Source of the DNA: Chloroflexota bacterium
Lineage (GTDB): Bacteria > Chloroflexota > Dehalococcoidia > SM23-28-2 > RBG-16-64-32
Direction of reading: 5' to 3'
Assembly: GCA_022563285.1 (NCBI GenBank)
Contig: JADFNQ010000069.1
Location: forward strand, 1-6,939
Length of the DNA: 6,939 nucleotides
A model generated the notes under the pieces. It saw only the letters and a list, made by a program, of their open reading frames with translations, ran no database searches and was not told the DNA's origin. Shown one piece after another: positions 5,491 to 6,939 of the stretch. Within the stretch, counting starts at the first letter, position 1, and the number at the start of each line of letters is the position of its first letter. The translations under genes and the position numbers were made by a program.

Positions 5491-6858
5491 CTATTCGCTG
5501 AGAGCCGCCGTCACCGCCTGGATGACGGTAGAGTCCTGGCGCGACGGCACCGTGCGAGGGTCGAGGAGGAGGGCGTCCTTCTCGATGCGAGCCACCACGG
5601 GCGGGTCGCCGCGGCGCAGGCGGCGGGCTAGGTCGGTGACGTAGGCACCATCGCCCGCGATGGCGACGAGCTTGGTGGGCAGGCTTTCCTCCGGCAGGCT
5701 GCCGCCGCCGATCATCGAGCGTCCGTCCACGACCTTCGCCACTGGGCCGATGCCGCGTGCCCAACGCCGGGCACGGCGCCGCACCTCCGCCAACGGCGCC
5801 GCGATCATGCGCCAGACGGGTAGCTTCTCCAGCGCCTCGCCGCGCAGGTAGTGGAGGAGGGTGGCCGTGAGGGCGGCGATGCTGGCCTTGTCCATGCGAA
5901 CGGCACGGGCCAGGGGATGGCGACGGAGCCGCTCCACGAGCTCACTGCGGCCGACGATTATGCCCGCCTGGGGGCCGCCCAGGAGCTTATCGCCGGAGAA
6001 CATCGCCAGGTCGGCGCCGGCGGCAAGGCTCTCCTGCACTGTCGGCTCGGGGGCCAGGCCGAACTGGGTCGTGTCCAGGAGACAGCCGGAGCCAAGGTCG
6101 TCCAGGAGGAGGACATCGTGCTCGTGGGCGAGCCGCGCCAGGTCATCGATGCCGGGCGTCTCCGTGAAACCGACGATGCGGAAGTTGCTAGCGTGGACGC
6201 GCATGACGGCGACGGTGTCCGGGGTGATGGCGTCCTGGTAGTCGCGCGGGTAGGTGCGGTTGGTGGTGCCCACCTCCACCAGCCGTCCGCCGGACTGGCG
6301 CATCACATCCGGGATGCGAAAGCCGCCGCCTATCTCCACGGCCTGGCCGCGGGAGACGATCACCTCGCGGTCGTGGGCGAGGGCGGACAGCGCCAGGAGG
6401 ACGGCGGAGGCGTTGTTGTTCACCGCCATCGCCGCCTCGGCGCCGGTGAGCTGCTGCAGCACGGACTCCAGGTGCAGGAAGCGGGAGCCCCGCTCGCCCG
6501 CCTCCAGGTCGAACTCCAGGTTGGAGTAGCCGCTGGAGACGGCGGCCATGGCAGCTATCGCCTCCTCGGACAGGGGCGCGCGGCCGAGGTTGGTGTGGAT
6601 GATGACGCCGGTGGCGTTGATCAGAGGCCGCAAGGTGGGGTGGAACACGTCCTCGGCCAGGCCGAGGACGGACTCCACGATCTGGTCCTGGGTGGGGGCG
6701 GGCCTCCCCGCGCTGACGGCACCGCGGGCGGTCTCCAGCGCCTGCCGGACGAGCTGGGTGACCACGGGCCGCTCGCCGCCGCCCAGCGGGCGGAGGCGCT
6801 CGTCGGCCAGGAGGCGGTCGACGGAGGGGAGGGCGCGGTAAGGGTTGTCGGTGGTCAT
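5491..6858 (-). CDS. selA: L-seryl-tRNA(Sec) selenium transferase (selenocysteine synthase, SelA)
   Basis: SelA is the PLP-dependent enzyme that converts Ser-tRNA(Sec) to Sec-tRNA(Sec) using selenophosphate. The protein is 455 residues from the ATG at 6858, normal for bacterial SelA. Family landmarks (this numbering) are the N-terminal MTTDNPYRALPSVDRLL, INATGVIIHTNLGRAPLS (about 80-97), SNLEFDLEAGERGSR, the block AEAAMAVNNNASAVLLAL, RLVEVGTTNRTYPRDYQDAI, and the PLP lysine motif MFSGDKLLGGPQAGII with Lys291. An ATG at 6885 would add 9 residues (MVKLPHSFA), but the conserved SelA start and a TAAAAT box overlapping that upstream ATG favour 6858. Its presence implies that the genome decodes UGA as Sec, supporting the recoded TGA of the AhpD-like gene about 1.6 kb away. 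The selB, selC and selD genes are not in the window. Confidence 0.95.
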   Translation of the reverse strand: MTTDNPYRALPSVDRLLADERLRPLGGGERPVVTQLVRQALETARGAVSAGRPAPTQDQIVESVLGLAEDVFHPTLRPLINATGVIIHTNLGRAPLSEEAIAAMAAVSSGYSNLEFDLEAGERGSRFLHLESVLQQLTGAEAAMAVNNNASAVLLALSALAHDREVIVSRGQAVEIGGGFRIPDVMRQSGGRLVEVGTTNRTYPRDYQDAITPDTVAVMRVHASNFRIVGFTETPGIDDLARLAHEHDVLLLDDLGSGCLLDTTQFGLAPEPTVQESLAAGADLAMFSGDKLLGGPQAGIIVGRSELVERLRRHPLARAVRMDKASIAALTATLLHYLRGEALEKLPVWRMIAAPLAEVRRRARRWARGIGPVAKVVDGRSMIGGGSLPEESLPTKLVAIAGDGAYVTDLARRLRRGDPPVVARIEKDALLLDPRTVPSRQDSTVIQAVTAALSE

Positions 6859-6875
6859 GGCGAAACTGTGAGGCA

Positions 6876-6884
6876 ATTTTACCA
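6876..6884 (-). promoter_or_regulatory. Extended -10 promoter of selA
   Basis: On the minus strand TGG-TAAAAT (TGn plus a 5/6 -10 hexamer, TAAAAT at 6881-6876) lies 17 bases before the preferred selA ATG. No good -35 is present, as is common for extended -10 promoters. Transcription near 6869 would leave about 10 bases of leader, as for the other minus-strand genes. Confidence 0.45.
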
Positions 6885-6902
6885 TATCCCCACCCCGTTT
6901 CC

Positions 6903-6931
6903 TTGACCGTCAGTGGGCACGACCATAAGAT
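6903..6931 (+). promoter_or_regulatory. Possible rightward promoter at the window edge
   Basis: TTGACC (5/6) at 6903-6908 and TAAGAT (4/6) at 6926-6931 are separated by exactly 17 bases. It would be divergent from selA and would drive a gene beyond the window. The -10 is modest, so this is tentative. Confidence 0.35.
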
Positions 6932-6939
6932 GAGGCCAA

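Noticed and set aside
5851..6906. Long plus-strand ORF opposite selA
   Set aside because: Its composition is Gly/Ala/Val-rich without motifs, it is fully antisense to a clear selA, and such shadows are common at high GC.

Overview
This is a GC-rich bacterial window with dense, ordinary gene spacing. The gene content (MutS2, a LigB/AmmeMemoRadiSam-type dioxygenase-like protein, SelA, HxlR, DinB and VOC proteins) would fit a deep-branching group such as Chloroflexota, but that assignment is a low-confidence inference. Several minus-strand genes have a -10 box only 10-17 bases before the start codon and no Shine-Dalgarno, so they are probably leaderless or nearly so. The plus-strand genes all have good Shine-Dalgarno sequences.

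Layout. Bases 1-3130 hold a minus-strand cluster that begins at a TATAAT promoter: a class III extradiol dioxygenase-like protein, a GNAT acetyltransferase overlapping it by 4 bases (GTGA), and then mutS2, whose 3' end lies outside the window. Bases 3164-3550 hold an HxlR-family regulator on the minus strand. It is divergent from a plus-strand operon (3647-5484) encoding an AhpD-like protein, a DinB-family protein and two VOC (glyoxalase-fold) proteins. The selA gene for selenocysteine synthase (minus strand, 5491-6858) converges on this operon with only 6 bases between stop codons. A possible plus-strand promoter pointing out of the window lies at the right edge.

Main result. The AhpD-like gene looks like two separate ORFs, but it is one continuous frame of 192 residues interrupted only by a TGA at 3917-3919. 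The TGA falls exactly on the second Cys of the AhpD CxxC motif (C-A-Y-[TGA]-T-K-A-H). A strong hairpin follows, with its G-rich apical loop 26 bases after the TGA, as expected for a bacterial SECIS element. With selA next door, the best reading is a CxxU selenoprotein, not a pseudogene. A separate 7-bp hairpin holds the TGA codon itself in its loop.

The genes suggest a redox- or electrophile-responsive unit. An HxlR regulator with the conserved N-terminal Cys would control a Sec-containing AhpD-like peroxidase/disulfide reductase together with DinB and VOC proteins, which often act on thiol conjugates or reactive carbonyls. The divergent promoters overlap and carry repeated TTGA(C/A)GCAA boxes exactly 30 bases apart, which are candidate HxlR operators. 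The physiological role is inferred; the Sec codon, hairpins, promoter boxes and repeats are directly visible.
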